DNA from: Hydrogenophaga sp. IBVHS1 | GTDB taxonomy: Bacteria; Pseudomonadota; Gammaproteobacteria; Burkholderiales; Burkholderiaceae_C | NCBI RefSeq assembly: GCF_002127265.1 | Contig: NZ_NFUU01000001.1 | Coordinates: 1,612,001 to 1,676,000, forward strand | Direction: 5' to 3' | DNA length: 64,000 nt | Part shown: in pieces, positions 1 through 10,668 of the stretch | Layout: each line of letters starts with the position of its first letter | Numbering within the stretch: the stretch's first letter is position 1 | Notes under the pieces: generated by a model | Told to the model about the DNA's origin: nothing | What the model saw: only the letters and a program-made list of their open reading frames with translations | The model's database searches: none | Made by a program: the position numbers and the translations under genes

Positions 1-2
1 GC

Positions 3-2036
3 ATGTACTACATGGGCTTCACCATCAACGTCGTTACGTTGCTGGCCATGTCGCTGGTGATCGGCATCCTGGTGGACGATGCCATCGTGGAGGTGGAGAA
101 CATCGTGCGCCACATGCGCATGGGCAAAACTCCCTATCAGGCGTCCATGGAAGCCGCCGACGAGATCGGGCTGGCCGTGATCGCCACCACCTTCACGCTG
201 ATCGCCGTGTTTCTGCCCACCGCGTTCATGTCGGGCATTCCGGGCAAGTTCTTCAAGCAGTTCGGTTGGACGGCGTCGTTCGCGGTGTTTGCTTCGCTGG
301 TGGTAGCGCGCGCGCTCACGCCCATGATGGCGGCCTACCTGCTCAAGCCGGTGGTAATGGCCAAGGACATGCCGCGCTGGGCGCGCAGCAACCGCGTCAC
401 CGGTGCGATCTGGCGCTGGATGACCAACCAGGATGAACCGGCCTGGCTCAACACCTACCAGGGCTGGGCGGCGTGGTGCATTCGCCACCGCTGGGTCACC
501 ATGGTCGGCGCGGGTGCGTTCTTCGTGGGTTCAATCATGTTGATCCCGCTGTTGCCCCAAGGCTTCATTCCGCCGGACGACAACTCGCAGACGCAGGTTT
601 ATCTGGAGCTTCCGCCGGGCGCCACGTTGCAGCAAACCATCCGCACCGCCGAGCGCGCGCGCGAGCTGGTCACCGCCGTGCCGCACGTCAAATCGGTCTA
701 CACCACCATCGGCTCCGGATCGGCCGGCAGCGATCCGTTTGCGCCACAAGGCACAGCCGAATCTCGCAAGGCTGCGCTCACCATCCAGCTCGATGCGCGC
801 GGTGCGCGGCCACGCAAGCAGGTGATCGAAAACCAACTGCGCGAGGCTATGTCCAACCTGCCTGGCGTGCGCAGCAAAGTCGGTCTGGGCGGCTCAGGCG
901 AGAAATACATCCTCACGCTCACAGGCAATGACGCGGCGGCCATGCAGACCGCCGCCACCGCGATCGAACGCGACCTGCGCACCATCCAGGGCGTCGGCAG
1001 CATCCAGTCGACCGCGGCGCTGGTGCGCACCGAGATCAGCGTCACGCCCGACCTGGCGCGTGCCGCCGAAATGGGCGTGACCAGCAGCGCCATCGCCGAG
1101 ACGCTGCGCATCGCCACCGTGGGCGACTACGACAACGCCTTGCCCAAGATGAACCTGCCCGAGCGGCAGATCCCCATCGTGGTCAAGCTCGACATCGGCG
1201 CCCGCCAGGATCTCGACTTGCTCTCGCGCCTGCCGGTACCAGGGAGCAAGGGGCCGGTGATGCTGGGGCAGGTGGCCACGTTGAGCTTCGGCGGTGGCCC
1301 GGCGGTGATCGACCGCTACGACCGCTCGCGCAACATCAACTTCGAGGTGGAGCTGGCCGGCATTGCGCTGGGCGACATGAAAATGGCAGTGGAAAAACTG
1401 CCGAGCCTGCGCAACCTGCCGGCAGGCGTGAACGTGATCGAGATCGGCGATGCAGAGGTACAGGGCGAACTGTTTGCCAGCTTCGGCCTGGCCATGCTCA
1501 CGGGCGTGCTCTGCATCTACATCGTGCTGGTGCTGCTGTTCAAGGCGTTCCTGCATCCGTTCACGATTCTTGCGGCGTTGCCCCTGTCCCTGGGCGGCGC
1601 CTTCGTGGCGCTGTTGCTCACCAACAAGAGCTTCTCCATGCCGTCGCTCATCGGCCTGATCATGCTGATGGGTGTGGCAACGAAGAACTCGATTCTGCTG
1701 GTCGAATACGCCATAGAAGCGCGTCGCGAGCACGGCATGAGCCGACTGGACGCGATTCTGGACGCCTGCCACAAGCGCGCCCGCCCGATCGTGATGACCA
1801 CCATCGCCATGGGTGCCGGCATGCTGCCGATCGCGATTGGCTGGGGCGCGGCAGACAGCAGTTTCCGTTCGCCGATGGCAGTGGCAGTGATCGGTGGGTT
1901 GATCACGTCCACGTTCCTGAGCCTGCTGGTGATCCCTGCGGTGTTCACGTTGGTGGACGATGTGGGGAACTGGTTTGCGGGGTTGTTTCGGCGCAAAGCT
2001 GAAACTTCGCAGCCTGCGGAGACCGTGCGCGTATAG
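3..2036 (+). CDS. RND (AcrB/HAE1-type) efflux pump inner-membrane permease, 3' part
   Basis: This is the C-terminal 677 residues of a proton-driven RND multidrug exporter, the inner-membrane part of a tripartite pump. The family is usually 1,030-1,060 residues long, so roughly the first 380 are outside the window and the first visible Met is internal. The visible part opens with the TM4 signature GILVDDAIVEVENI, which carries the paired aspartates of the proton relay. A porter/docking region follows, then the C-terminal membrane bundle with MGVATKNSILLVEYA and the run from TTIAMGAGMLPIA to VIPAVFTLVDD. The gene reads through to a TAG stop and looks intact. Its membrane-fusion and outer-membrane partners, if linked, must lie upstream. 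The substrate cannot be inferred. Confidence 0.95.
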   Translation: MYYMGFTINVVTLLAMSLVIGILVDDAIVEVENIVRHMRMGKTPYQASMEAADEIGLAVIATTFTLIAVFLPTAFMSGIPGKFFKQFGWTASFAVFASLVVARALTPMMAAYLLKPVVMAKDMPRWARSNRVTGAIWRWMTNQDEPAWLNTYQGWAAWCIRHRWVTMVGAGAFFVGSIMLIPLLPQGFIPPDDNSQTQVYLELPPGATLQQTIRTAERARELVTAVPHVKSVYTTIGSGSAGSDPFAPQGTAESRKAALTIQLDARGARPRKQVIENQLREAMSNLPGVRSKVGLGGSGEKYILTLTGNDAAAMQTAATAIERDLRTIQGVGSIQSTAALVRTEISVTPDLARAAEMGVTSSAIAETLRIATVGDYDNALPKMNLPERQIPIVVKLDIGARQDLDLLSRLPVPGSKGPVMLGQVATLSFGGGPAVIDRYDRSRNINFEVELAGIALGDMKMAVEKLPSLRNLPAGVNVIEIGDAEVQGELFASFGLAMLTGVLCIYIVLVLLFKAFLHPFTILAALPLSLGGAFVALLLTNKSFSMPSLIGLIMLMGVATKNSILLVEYAIEARREHGMSRLDAILDACHKRARPIVMTTIAMGAGMLPIAIGWGAADSSFRSPMAVAVIGGLITSTFLSLLVIPAVFTLVDDVGNWFAGLFRRKAETSQPAETVRV

Positions 2037-2037
2037 G

Positions 2038-2098
2038 GGTTGGCGGGCGATGACGAATGCGCGGAGCTGAGCGAACTGTCCTGCCGATCTCGCCAACC
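2038..2098. terminator. Weak possible hairpin between convergent genes
   Basis: Perfect 8-bp inverted arms GGTTGGCG (2038-2045) and CGCCAACC (2091-2098) flank a 45-nt loop between the efflux-pump stop and the glnD stop. No T-tract follows on either strand, so intrinsic termination is doubtful. It is the only symmetrical element in this gap. Confidence 0.2.
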
Positions 2099-2105
2099 AA
2101 GCCGC

Positions 2106-4838
2106 TCAGCCTTCCAGCGTCTCCAGCAACTCCGTCTCGATCTCGATCTGCCGCTTGTTCATCTGCAACTGCGCACCGCTGATGAGAAACGTGTCTTCCA
2201 CGCGTTCCCCGAGGGTCGTGATCTTGGCAAGTTGCACGCTGATGTCGTTGCGCGCCAGCACGCGCGTGATGCCGTAGAGAAGACCCGCGCGGTCGCTGGC
2301 AGACACCGACAACAACCAGCGTTGCGCTTTCTCGTCTGGCCGCAAATCCACGCGCGGCGTGACCGGAAAACTCTTGACCCGGCGCGAGAGACGGCCCTTG
2401 GTCGGCGTGGGCAACGGGCCGCGCTCATCGATGGTCTGGGCCAGGTTGTTTTCCACCATGGCGATCAACTCGCGGTAGTGCTCTGAAAGTGAGGGCGCCA
2501 CCACCTGGAACGTGTCCAGCGCATGGCCATCGCGCGTGGTGTGCACGCGGGCATCCAGGATGCTGAAGTGCGAGCTGTCGAAGTAACCGCAGATGCGCGC
2601 GAACAGGTCGTGTTGATCGGGGGCGTACACCAGCACCTGCAGACCCTCCCCCTCGGGCGAAAGGCGGGCGCGCACGATGCATTTGTCGAAGGTCACCGCC
2701 GCACCTTCGACCGGCACTGGCGCCGGATGCTTCACCAGGTGTGCAGCACTCTGGGCAATCTGGCGCGTGAGCACGCGTGTGTGCCACGCAATCTCGTCGG
2801 CCTGGTGGCGCATGAAGTAGCTCACGTCCAGCGTGTCCCACAACGCCTTGTGCGCCTGGTGGGGCAGGGCGTGCAGCGCGAGCATCGACAACGCCTCGCG
2901 CTTTCGGCCTTCGATCACGGCGCCTGGATCGGGAGCGCGGCCGCCCAGCGCGCGCAGCGTGTAGCGGTACAGGTCTTCCAGCAGCTTGCCCTTCCAGGCG
3001 TTCCACACTTTCGGGCTGGTGCCACGGATATCGGCCACGGTGAGGAGGTAGAGCGCAGTGAGGTAGCGCTCGTTGCCCACGCGTTTGGCGAAGGCCGCAA
3101 TCACGTCCGGATCACTCAGGTCTTCCTTCTGCGCCATGCGGCTCATGGTCAGGTGTTCGGCCACCAGGAACTCGATGAGCTTGCAGTCTTCGCGGGCAAT
3201 GCTGTGCTGGCGGCAGAACGTGCGCACATCGCGTGCGCCGAGTTCGGAGTGGTCGCCGCCGCGGCCCTTGGCGATGTCGTGAAAAATGGCGGCGATGTAG
3301 AAAATCCACGGCTTGTCCCAGCCGGCGGCGAGCTGCGAGCAGAACGGGTATTCGTGCGAGTGTTCGGCGATGAAGAAGCGGCGCACGTTGCGCAGCACCA
3401 TCAGGATGTGCTGGTCCACGGTGTAGACGTGGAACAGGTCGTGCTGCATCTGCCCCACGATGTGGCGGAACACCCAGAGGTAGCGTCCGAGCACCGAGGT
3501 CTGGTTCATCAGCCGGATGGCGTGCGTGATGCCCTCGGGCTCCTGCAGGATTTTCAGAAACACCGTGCGGTTGACCGGGTCGGCACGAAAGCGGGCGTTC
3601 ATCACCGGGCGGGCGTTGTACAGCGCACGCAGGGTGCGGGCCGACAAACCCTTGATGCCCACGGTGGTCTGGTAGAGGTGAAAAGTCTCCAGGATGGCGT
3701 GCGGCTGCTGCACATACAGGTTGTCGCTAGCCACTTCCAGCGTGCCGCCTTTGTCAAAGAAGCGCTCGTTGAGCGGACGCAGCCGGTCCACGCCGGCCAC
3801 ATCGCTGCGCAGCCGCTCCTGAATGTTGAGCAGCAAGATCTGGTTGAGCTGCGTCACGGCCTTGGCGGCCCAGTAGTAGCGCTTCATTAGCGCTTCGCTG
3901 GCCCGGCGCGTGCCGCGTGCCGTGGGCGCCACGTGGGGCACGCCAGGTTGCCCCGGGGTGATGACGGCGGGCACCTGCGCCTTGAAGCCGAACGATTCGG
4001 CCACCGCGGTCTGCAGGTCGAACACCAGCCGGTCCTCGCGCCGGTTGGCCAGCAGGTGCAGACGTGCGCGAATCAGGCTCAGTAAGGCTTCGTTGGCCTT
4101 GATCTGCCGGGCTTCCAGCGGCGTGGCCAGGCCCTTGCGCGCCAGCTCGTCCCAGCTCCGGCCAAGACCCGCCGCCTTGGAAACCCACAGGATGATCTGC
4201 AGGTCGCGCAGGCCACCGGGCGACTCCTTGCAGTTGGGTTCCAGCGAATACGGCGTGTTCTCGAACTTGGTGTGGCGCTGGCGCATTTCCAGCGTTTTGG
4301 CCACAAAGAAGGCCTTGGGGTCCATGGCTTCGCCGAGATCGCTCACCAGCTTCGCAAAGGCGTTCTTGCTGCCCGCGATCAGCCGGCATTCAAGCAGCGA
4401 GGTTTGCACCGTCACGTCCTTGGACGCCTCGAACACGCAGTCGCCGATGGTGCGCACGCTGGAACCAATCTCCAGGCCGAGATCCCAGCAGGCGCCGATG
4501 AAAGCTTCCAGGCGGGCCTTCAGCGTGGTGTCTGTGTCGGGCTGGCTGCCATCGGGCAGCAACACCAGCACGTCGACGTCGGAGAAGGGGAACAGCTCGC
4601 CGCGGCCATAGCCGCCCACGGCCACGAGCGAAAACCCCGGCCCGAAACCGGCGAGCGCCCAGAGCTCACGCAGGGTCTGGTCGGTCAGGCGGGAGAGTTC
4701 CTGCAGGGCCTTGCGCACGCCTCGGGTCGACGACCCCTGAACGCCGAGTCGGGCCAGCAGCGCTGCCTTGTTGCTGCGGTATTCGAGCCGCAGCGTGCCC
4801 AGATCGCCCATGCCCGAGGGCGCGGCAACGGCGGTCAT
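2106..4838 (-). CDS. glnD: [Protein-PII] uridylyltransferase / uridylyl-removing enzyme
   Basis: GlnD is the cytosolic glutamine sensor that uridylylates PII proteins when nitrogen is short and removes UMP when glutamine is high. From the chosen start (910 residues) there is a nucleotidyltransferase motif at about 73-92 ([18 protein letters not shown], with the metal-binding DVD). An HD hydrolase motif ([15 protein letters not shown]) lies near 515-530, and two ACT domains fill roughly the last 200 residues. The frame is open 28 codons further upstream, but that extension lies inside map. The ATG at 4838 begins MTAVAAPSG, lies 4 nt after the map stop and fits the family length. The gene is probably cotranscribed with map; the strong domain match makes other readings unlikely. 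Confidence 0.96.
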   Translation of the reverse strand: MTAVAAPSGMGDLGTLRLEYRSNKAALLARLGVQGSSTRGVRKALQELSRLTDQTLRELWALAGFGPGFSLVAVGGYGRGELFPFSDVDVLVLLPDGSQPDTDTTLKARLEAFIGACWDLGLEIGSSVRTIGDCVFEASKDVTVQTSLLECRLIAGSKNAFAKLVSDLGEAMDPKAFFVAKTLEMRQRHTKFENTPYSLEPNCKESPGGLRDLQIILWVSKAAGLGRSWDELARKGLATPLEARQIKANEALLSLIRARLHLLANRREDRLVFDLQTAVAESFGFKAQVPAVITPGQPGVPHVAPTARGTRRASEALMKRYYWAAKAVTQLNQILLLNIQERLRSDVAGVDRLRPLNERFFDKGGTLEVASDNLYVQQPHAILETFHLYQTTVGIKGLSARTLRALYNARPVMNARFRADPVNRTVFLKILQEPEGITHAIRLMNQTSVLGRYLWVFRHIVGQMQHDLFHVYTVDQHILMVLRNVRRFFIAEHSHEYPFCSQLAAGWDKPWIFYIAAIFHDIAKGRGGDHSELGARDVRTFCRQHSIAREDCKLIEFLVAEHLTMSRMAQKEDLSDPDVIAAFAKRVGNERYLTALYLLTVADIRGTSPKVWNAWKGKLLEDLYRYTLRALGGRAPDPGAVIEGRKREALSMLALHALPHQAHKALWDTLDVSYFMRHQADEIAWHTRVLTRQIAQSAAHLVKHPAPVPVEGAAVTFDKCIVRARLSPEGEGLQVLVYAPDQHDLFARICGYFDSSHFSILDARVHTTRDGHALDTFQVVAPSLSEHYRELIAMVENNLAQTIDERGPLPTPTKGRLSRRVKSFPVTPRVDLRPDEKAQRWLLSVSASDRAGLLYGITRVLARNDISVQLAKITTLGERVEDTFLISGAQLQMNKRQIEIETELLETLEG

Positions 4839-4842
4839 GGAT

Positions 4843-5673
4843 TCAGGCGACCGCAGCTGCGGCCTGGGGTGCCACGAAGTCCGGCGCGGCCGGGCTGCCC
4901 GCGGACAGGGTGAGCACCTCATAGCCGGTTTCGGTGACCAGCACCGTGTGTTCCCATTGAGCCGACAGCGAGCGGTCGCGGGTGACGATGGTCCAGCCGT
5001 CGCCTTGTTCCTTGATGTCGCGCTTGCCGGCGTTGATCATGGGCTCGATGGTGAAGGTCATGCCCGGCTTGAGTTCTTCGAGCGTGCCCGGGCGGCCGTA
5101 ATGCAGCACCTGCGGGTCTTCATGGAACTTCTGGCCGATGCCATGGCCGCAGAACTCTCGCACCACCGAAAAGCCGTTGCCCTCGGCAAAGGTCTGGATG
5201 GCGTGGCCGATGTCGCCCAGGCGGATGCCGGGGCGCACCATGACGATGCCTTTCCACATGGCCTCGAAGGTGACCTTGCTCAAACGGCGTGCCTGCACCG
5301 AGCAAGCGGCTTCGCCACCGAGCAGGAACATGCGGCTGTTGTCGCCAAACCAGCCGTCCTTGATAACGGTCACGTCGACGTTGAGGATGTCGCCCTTCTT
5401 GAGCGGCTTCTCGTTGGGAATGCCGTGGCACACCACGTGGTTGATGGAGGTGCACAGGTGGCCTGGGTAGGGCGGGTAGCCCTGCGGCTGGTAACCGATG
5501 GTGGCCGATACCGTGCCCTGCTGCTTCATGAATTCAGCCGCCAGCCGATCGATCTCGAGCGTGGTCACACCTGGCTGAATCAGCGGGGTGAGGTAGTCCA
5601 GCACTTCGGAAGCCAGGCGGCAGGCCGTGCGCATGCCCGCGATGCCGGCCTCGTCTTTGTAGGTGATGCTCAT
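4843..5673 (-). CDS. map: Methionine aminopeptidase, type I
   Basis: This cytosolic metalloprotease removes the initiator methionine from new proteins. The 276-residue length is typical of type I bacterial enzymes (E. coli about 264). The conserved blocks are visible: [13 protein letters not shown] with the substrate-side His, [20 protein letters not shown] with metal-ligand Asp residues, [13 protein letters not shown] with the catalytic and metal His, and [11 protein letters not shown] with a metal Glu. No Shine-Dalgarno precedes the ATG. A GATAAT -10-like box sits 8 nt before it, so the message may be leaderless. glnD follows 4 nt after the stop. Confidence 0.97.
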   Translation of the reverse strand: MSITYKDEAGIAGMRTACRLASEVLDYLTPLIQPGVTTLEIDRLAAEFMKQQGTVSATIGYQPQGYPPYPGHLCTSINHVVCHGIPNEKPLKKGDILNVDVTVIKDGWFGDNSRMFLLGGEAACSVQARRLSKVTFEAMWKGIVMVRPGIRLGDIGHAIQTFAEGNGFSVVREFCGHGIGQKFHEDPQVLHYGRPGTLEELKPGMTFTIEPMINAGKRDIKEQGDGWTIVTRDRSLSAQWEHTVLVTETGYEVLTLSAGSPAAPDFVAPQAAAAVA

Positions 5674-5681
5674 GGGGCGCG

Positions 5682-5687
5682 ATTATC
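5682..5687 (-). promoter_or_regulatory. -10-like box for map, possible leaderless promoter
   Basis: On the minus strand the hexamer GATAAT is followed by 8 nt and then the map ATG at 5673. If it is the -10 element, transcription would start 1-3 nt before the start codon. No clear -35 hexamer is seen and no Shine-Dalgarno is present. Four other genes in the window show the same arrangement. Confidence 0.5.
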
Positions 5688-5743
5688 CCATCAGCCCTGC
5701 CGGGACGGGGCCTTCTGCGGCCAAGGCCACGGGGGCAGCCGGG

Positions 5744-5749
5744 TAAAAT
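5744..5749 (+). promoter_or_regulatory. Candidate -10 box upstream of purL
   Basis: TAAAAT matches five of six bases of the sigma-70 -10 consensus and lies 51 nt before the purL GTG, in the 127-bp gap shared with divergent map. No good -35 is visible at 16-18 bp. The stretch between it and purL is rich in G and C runs that could fold. Confidence 0.35.
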
Positions 5750-5800
5750 CCCCGGTTTTCCGCCCGGGCCCACCGGGTCAACGCACCTCAGGCTCCCAAC

Positions 5801-8800
5801 GTGTCCCTGCACCTGCGCATTTTCGACGGCGGCGCTGCCATCAGCGGCTTCAAAGTCCAGCAAATCCTGCCCCGACTCGCGGGCATCTCCGACAAGATCA
5901 CCAGCCTCTCGGCCCGCTTCGTGCACATCGCCGCCTTCGATGGCGAGCCCGATGCCGCAACGGTGCATCGGCTGGGTGAACTGCTCACTTACGGCGAGCC
6001 TTGCACCGAACACCATGTGGCCCTGGAAAAGGCGGGTGCACCGGCCCTGCTGGTGATGCCGCGCCTGGGCACGGTTTCTCCGTGGGCTTCCAAGGCCACC
6101 GACATTGCCCACAACTGTGGTCTAGGTCTGCATCGGGTGGAGCGGCTGGTCGAATACCGCATCGGCCTGAAGTCTGGCTTGCTCGGCAAGGCCAGCCTCT
6201 CGCCAGACCAGCTGCGCGCGGTGGCCGATCTGCTGCACGACCGCATGACGGAGAACGTCTCGCTCGACCGCAGCCAGGCGCAAGCGCTGTTTACCGAGCT
6301 GCACCCTTCGCCCATGGAACAGGTGGATTTGCTCGGGGGTGGTCGCTCGGCCCTGGAGCGTGCCAACACCGACTGGGGCCTGGCGCTGGCCGACGACGAA
6401 ATCGACTACCTGGTGACCGCGTTCAACACCCTGAAGCGCAACCCGACCGACGTCGAGCTGATGATGTTTGCGCAGGCCAACAGCGAGCACTGCCGCCACA
6501 AGATTTTCAACGCACAGTTCACCATCGACGGCGTGGCGCAGGACAAGAGCCTGTTCGGCATGATCCGCCACACCCATCAGCTGGCACCGCAGCACACGGT
6601 GGTGGCGTACTCGGACAACGCGTCCATCATGGAAGGCAGCGTGGTGGAGCGCTTCGTGGCGCGCGCCGGCGGCGATGCCTCACCGGCCTATGCGGCCGAG
6701 ACCGCCACGCACCACGTGCTGATGAAGGTGGAAACCCACAACCACCCGACCGCGATTTCCCCGTTCCCGGGCGCCTCCACCGGCGCGGGCGGCGAGATCC
6801 GCGATGAGGGCGCCACCGGGCGCGGCTCCAGGCCCAAGGCGGGCCTCACCGGTTTCACGGTGGGCAAGCTCTGGGGCGGTCTGTCAGATCAACCGGGCGG
6901 CAAGCCCGAGCACATCGCCAGCCCGCTGCAGATCATGACCGAGGGGCCGCTGGGCGGTGCGGCCTTTAACAACGAGTTCGGTCGACCCAACCTGTTGGGT
7001 TACTTCCGCGAGTACGAGCTGGCGGTGGACGGCGTGCAGCGCGGCTACCACAAGCCCATCATGATCGCGGGCGGTGTGGGCGTGATCGACGCCATCCAGA
7101 CGCAAAAGATCGAATTTCCCGCCGGCTCGCTGCTGATCCAGCTCGGTGGCCCGGGCATGAAGATCGGCATGGGCGGCAGCGCGGCCAGCTCCATGGCCAG
7201 TGGCACCAACGCCGCCTCACTCGATTTCGATTCCGTGCAGCGCGGCAATCCCGAGATCGAGCGCCGCGCGCAGGAGGTCATCAACCACTGCTGGCAGCAG
7301 GGTGCCAACAACCCCATTCTGGCAATCCACGACGTGGGTGCCGGCGGCCTCTCCAACGCCTTCCCCGAACTGACGAACGACGCTGGCCGCGGTGCGCGTT
7401 TTGACTTGCGCGCGGTGCCGCTGGAAGAAAGCGGCCTGGCGCCCAAGGAAATCTGGTGCAACGAAAGTCAGGAGCGGTATGTGCTGGCGATCGCGCCCGA
7501 ATCGCTGGGTGTCTTCACCGCCTTCTGCGAGCGCGAACGTTGCCCGTTTGCGGTGATTGGTGTGGCGACGGAAGAGCGCCAGCTGGTGCTGGAAGAAGTG
7601 GGGAGCGTGGGGGCGGCAGTCGACATGCCCATGAACGTGCTGCTGGGCAAACCGCCCAAAATGCACCGCGACGTGAAGTCCGTGGCACGCACACCCGCGC
7701 CGCTGGACCTCACCGGCGTCGACCTCCAGAAGGCCGTGATTGATGTGCTGAGCCACCCCACGGTGGCCTCCAAGCGCTTCCTCATCACCATCGGCGACCG
7801 CACGGTGGGCGGGCTCTCGCACCGCGACCAGATGGTCGGACCCTGGCAAGTGCCGGTGGCCGACTGCGCTGTGACCCTTGCCGATTTCAAGGGCTTCGCA
7901 GGCGAGGCCATGAGCATGGGCGAGCGCACGCCGCTGGCAGCACTCGACGCTGCTGCCTCGGGCCGCATGGCGGTGGCCGAAGCCATCACCAACCTGCTCG
8001 CAGCACCCATCGAACTGCCGCGTGTGAAGCTCTCCGCCAACTGGATGGCCGCCTGCGGCGAACCGGGTGAAGACGCAGCCCTGTATGAAACCGTGAAGGC
8101 CGTGGGCATGGAACTCTGCCCGGCTCTGGGCATTTCCATCCCCGTGGGGAAGGACAGCCTGTCCATGCGCACGCAATGGAAAGAGGGCAATGACACCAAG
8201 AAGGTGACCTCGCCGGTGAGCCTCATCGTGAGCGCTTTTGCTACGCTGGCCGACGTGCGCGGCACGCTCACGCCGCAGCTGAACAACACCCTGGAAGACA
8301 CCACCCTGGTGCTGGTCGACCTCGGCAAAGGCCGCCACCGCATGGGTGGCAGTGTGCTGGCGCAGGTGCTGGGTCTGGCGGGCGGTGAAGTACCCGACCT
8401 CGACGACCCACAGGACCTGATCAACCTCGTCAACGCCGTGAACGCCTTGAGGGCCGAGGGCAAGCTGCTGGCCTACCACGATCGAAGCGATGGCGGCCTG
8501 CTGGCCGCCGCGGCTGAAATGGCGTTTGCCGGCCATGTCGGCGTGGCGCTCAACGTCGACCTGCTTGTGACCGAGGGCGACGGCATCAGCGACAGCCGCG
8601 CCGAGATGGGCGATGCAAAGAACTGGGCGGGACAGGTGAGCGCGCGGCGCGAGGAACTCACGCTCAAGGCGCTGTTCAGCGAAGAGCTGGGCGTCGTGCT
8701 GCAGGTCGCCACCAGTGAACGCAACGCCGTGATGCAGACGCTGCGCGAGCACGGCCTGTCGAAGCACAGCCATTTCATTGGCAAGACGCGCCCGGCTTCG

Positions 8801-9823
8801 TCGACCATCGACGCGGGCAAGGGCGAGCTGCAGGTCTGGCGCGACGCCAAGTCCGTGTTCTCGGCCAGCCTGTTCGACCTGCACCAGGTCTGGGACAGCG
8901 TGAGCTGGAAGATCAACCAGCAGCGCGACAACCCGGCATGTGCCGATGCCGAGCACGCAGCGGCGGGTCGTCCTGAAGATCCGGGCCTTCACTTCTTCCT
9001 CCCTCGCCCGTTGGAAGAGGGAAGGAGCGAGGGCCTCCCTGCGCCGGCGCTTTTGCTCTCCCGCCCCAAAGTGGCCATCCTGCGCGAGCAGGGTGTGAAT
9101 TCCCACGTGGAAATGGCCTATGCCTTTACGCAAGCGGGCTTCGAGGCCTTCGATGTGCACATGACCGATCTGCAGGCCGGCCGTGCCAATCTGGCCGACT
9201 TCAAGGGCGTGGTTGCGTGCGGCGGCTTCAGCTACGGCGACACCCTGGGCGCCGGCATCGGCTGGGCGCGAAGCATCACTTTCAACCCGGCGCTGTCGGA
9301 TCAGTTCCGGCGTTTCTTCGCCCGCACCGACACCTTCGGCCTCGGCGTGTGCAATGGCTGCCAGATGTTCGCCGAACTGGCCGACATCATTCCTGGTGCC
9401 GAGGCCTGGCCGCGCTTCACCACCAACCAGAGTGAACGCTTCGAAGCGCGACTTTCGCTGGTGGAAGTGCTGGAATCACCGAGCCTCTTTTTCCAGGGCA
9501 TGGCGGGCACCCGCATGCCGATCGCCGTGGCGCATGGCGAGGGTTACGCCAACTTTCACCACAGGGGCGACCCGGCCAGAGCCATCGGCGCCATGCGCTT
9601 TGTGGACCACCACGGTGCTGCGACCGAGGCCTATCCGTTCAACCCCAACGGCAGCCCCGGCGGACTGACGGCAGTCACCACGGCGGATGGCCGTTTCACT
9701 GCGTTGATGCCGCACCCTGAACGCGTGTTCCGGAACATCCAGATGAGCTGGACCGATCAGGATGCGGCCGCCCACAGCGGGTGGATGCGGCTGTGGCACA
9801 ACGCGCGCAAATGGATCGGCTGA
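5801..9823 (+). CDS. purL: Phosphoribosylformylglycinamidine synthase (large single-chain form)
   Basis: PurL catalyses the fourth step of de novo purine synthesis: FGAR + ATP + glutamine to FGAM. At 1,340 residues it is the long proteobacterial type (E. coli 1,295), with the synthetase domains first and a class I glutamine amidotransferase domain last. Diagnostic motifs are [39 protein letters not shown] and [15 protein letters not shown]. In the amidotransferase domain the nucleophile is in GVCNGCQMF and the His/Glu pair in PHPERVF. The start is GTG. The linker between the synthetase and glutaminase domains (about residues 1064-1088) is unlike the usual family sequence and is encoded by a palindromic repeat-like segment. 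The next gene starts 1 nt after the stop. Confidence 0.97.
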   Translation: MSLHLRIFDGGAAISGFKVQQILPRLAGISDKITSLSARFVHIAAFDGEPDAATVHRLGELLTYGEPCTEHHVALEKAGAPALLVMPRLGTVSPWASKATDIAHNCGLGLHRVERLVEYRIGLKSGLLGKASLSPDQLRAVADLLHDRMTENVSLDRSQAQALFTELHPSPMEQVDLLGGGRSALERANTDWGLALADDEIDYLVTAFNTLKRNPTDVELMMFAQANSEHCRHKIFNAQFTIDGVAQDKSLFGMIRHTHQLAPQHTVVAYSDNASIMEGSVVERFVARAGGDASPAYAAETATHHVLMKVETHNHPTAISPFPGASTGAGGEIRDEGATGRGSRPKAGLTGFTVGKLWGGLSDQPGGKPEHIASPLQIMTEGPLGGAAFNNEFGRPNLLGYFREYELAVDGVQRGYHKPIMIAGGVGVIDAIQTQKIEFPAGSLLIQLGGPGMKIGMGGSAASSMASGTNAASLDFDSVQRGNPEIERRAQEVINHCWQQGANNPILAIHDVGAGGLSNAFPELTNDAGRGARFDLRAVPLEESGLAPKEIWCNESQERYVLAIAPESLGVFTAFCERERCPFAVIGVATEERQLVLEEVGSVGAAVDMPMNVLLGKPPKMHRDVKSVARTPAPLDLTGVDLQKAVIDVLSHPTVASKRFLITIGDRTVGGLSHRDQMVGPWQVPVADCAVTLADFKGFAGEAMSMGERTPLAALDAAASGRMAVAEAITNLLAAPIELPRVKLSANWMAACGEPGEDAALYETVKAVGMELCPALGISIPVGKDSLSMRTQWKEGNDTKKVTSPVSLIVSAFATLADVRGTLTPQLNNTLEDTTLVLVDLGKGRHRMGGSVLAQVLGLAGGEVPDLDDPQDLINLVNAVNALRAEGKLLAYHDRSDGGLLAAAAEMAFAGHVGVALNVDLLVTEGDGISDSRAEMGDAKNWAGQVSARREELTLKALFSEELGVVLQVATSERNAVMQTLREHGLSKHSHFIGKTRPASSTIDAGKGELQVWRDAKSVFSASLFDLHQVWDSVSWKINQQRDNPACADAEHAAAGRPEDPGLHFFLPRPLEEGRSEGLPAPALLLSRPKVAILREQGVNSHVEMAYAFTQAGFEAFDVHMTDLQAGRANLADFKGVVACGGFSYGDTLGAGIGWARSITFNPALSDQFRRFFARTDTFGLGVCNGCQMFAELADIIPGAEAWPRFTTNQSERFEARLSLVEVLESPSLFFQGMAGTRMPIAVAHGEGYANFHHRGDPARAIGAMRFVDHHGAATEAYPFNPNGSPGGLTAVTTADGRFTALMPHPERVFRNIQMSWTDQDAAAHSGWMRLWHNARKWIG
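8994..9060. repeat. Palindromic repeat-like segment inside purL, in frame
   Basis: This segment is a C/T-rich then G/A-rich tract with nested inverted arms. CCCTCGC (9001-9007) pairs with GCGAGGG (9027-9033), and TCCCTC (9000-9005) pairs with GAGGGA (9017-9022). It resembles the dispersed CCCTCnCCC/GGGnGAGGG elements often found between genes in Comamonadaceae. Here it is translated, giving a proline/leucine/glutamate-rich linker ([18 protein letters not shown]) between two conserved PurL domains. No second copy was found in the window, so its status as a repeat rests on form alone. Confidence 0.55.
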
Positions 9824-9824
9824 C

Positions 9825-10643
9825 ATGGCTCGCGAGCAGGCACTCGACGCGGCCGCGGTGCAGGCCTATGCACGCGACGGCGCGGTCGTGCTGCGCGGGG
9901 TGTTCAATGAACGCGAACTCGCCTTACTGGAAGAGGGCATCGAGCACAACCTCGCCAACTTGAGTTCACTGGCGCTTGTGGCCAGTGAGCCCGACGATCC
10001 TGGCCGGTTCGTCGAGGACTTCTGCACCTGGCAGAGCAACCCGGCCTACCGCGAGATTCTTCAGCACTCGGCGCTGCCGCACCTGGCCTCGCAACTGATG
10101 CAAAGCCGCGAGGCGCGCCTGTACCACGACCATCTTCTGGTGAAGGAACCGGGTACGCGCCAGCCCACGCCCTGGCATCAGGACCAGCCGTACTACAACG
10201 TGAGTGGCCGCCAGAACGTGAGCTTCTGGATTCCGGTGGACCCCGTGCCGCTGGAAAGCACCCTGCGCTTCGTGGCGGGTTCGCATGCAGGCACCTGGTA
10301 CATGCCGCGCACTTTCCGGGACCAGCAGGCAAAGTGGTTTCCCGAAGGCGCGCTCGCCGAGCTGCCGGCCATCGACGCCCGCCGCGAGGAATTCCGCCAG
10401 CTTGCCTGGGCGCTGGAGCCAGGCGATTGCGTGGCTTTCCACATGCTCAGCCTGCACGCGTCCAGTGGTGTGGGCCCGAGTCGTCGGCGTCGCGTATTCT
10501 CCGCCCGGTACCTCGGGGACGATGCGCGCCATGCGCCGCGGCCCTGGCGCACGTCGCCGCCGTTTCCCGGTCTCTCGGAACGCCTGGCTGATGGCGCCGT
10601 GCTTGACGATCCACTTTTCCCCCTGGTCTGGCCTTTGTGCTGA
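9825..10643 (+). CDS. Phytanoyl-CoA dioxygenase (PhyH) family protein
   Basis: This is a predicted Fe(II)/2-oxoglutarate-dependent oxygenase of 272 residues. The double-stranded beta-helix signature is visible: H118 and D120 in [11 protein letters not shown] are the HxD iron ligands, a distal His lies in [11 protein letters not shown] (H206 or H211), and the arginine-rich segment after it ([10 protein letters not shown]) probably holds the 2-oxoglutarate-binding Arg. ATG at 9825 was chosen because it follows the purL stop by 1 nt and starts the conserved N-terminal helix ([16 protein letters not shown]); an upstream Met lies inside purL. The gene is probably translated with purL. The substrate is unknown: the family includes hydroxylases for lipids, amino acids and small metabolites. 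Confidence 0.85.
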   Translation: MAREQALDAAAVQAYARDGAVVLRGVFNERELALLEEGIEHNLANLSSLALVASEPDDPGRFVEDFCTWQSNPAYREILQHSALPHLASQLMQSREARLYHDHLLVKEPGTRQPTPWHQDQPYYNVSGRQNVSFWIPVDPVPLESTLRFVAGSHAGTWYMPRTFRDQQAKWFPEGALAELPAIDARREEFRQLAWALEPGDCVAFHMLSLHASSGVGPSRRRRVFSARYLGDDARHAPRPWRTSPPFPGLSERLADGAVLDDPLFPLVWPLC

Positions 10644-10668
10644 CCTTCACCCAACCAGGACCACCACC

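Noticed and set aside
894-2096. Long open frame antisense to the efflux-pump gene
   Set aside because: Its translation is His/Gln/Arg-rich, as expected for the reverse of GC-rich coding DNA, and the plus-strand protein is a clear RND pump.
2523-3890. Open frame of 455 codons opposite glnD
   Set aside because: It mirrors a strongly conserved GlnD region including its HD domain; no independent start signal is seen.
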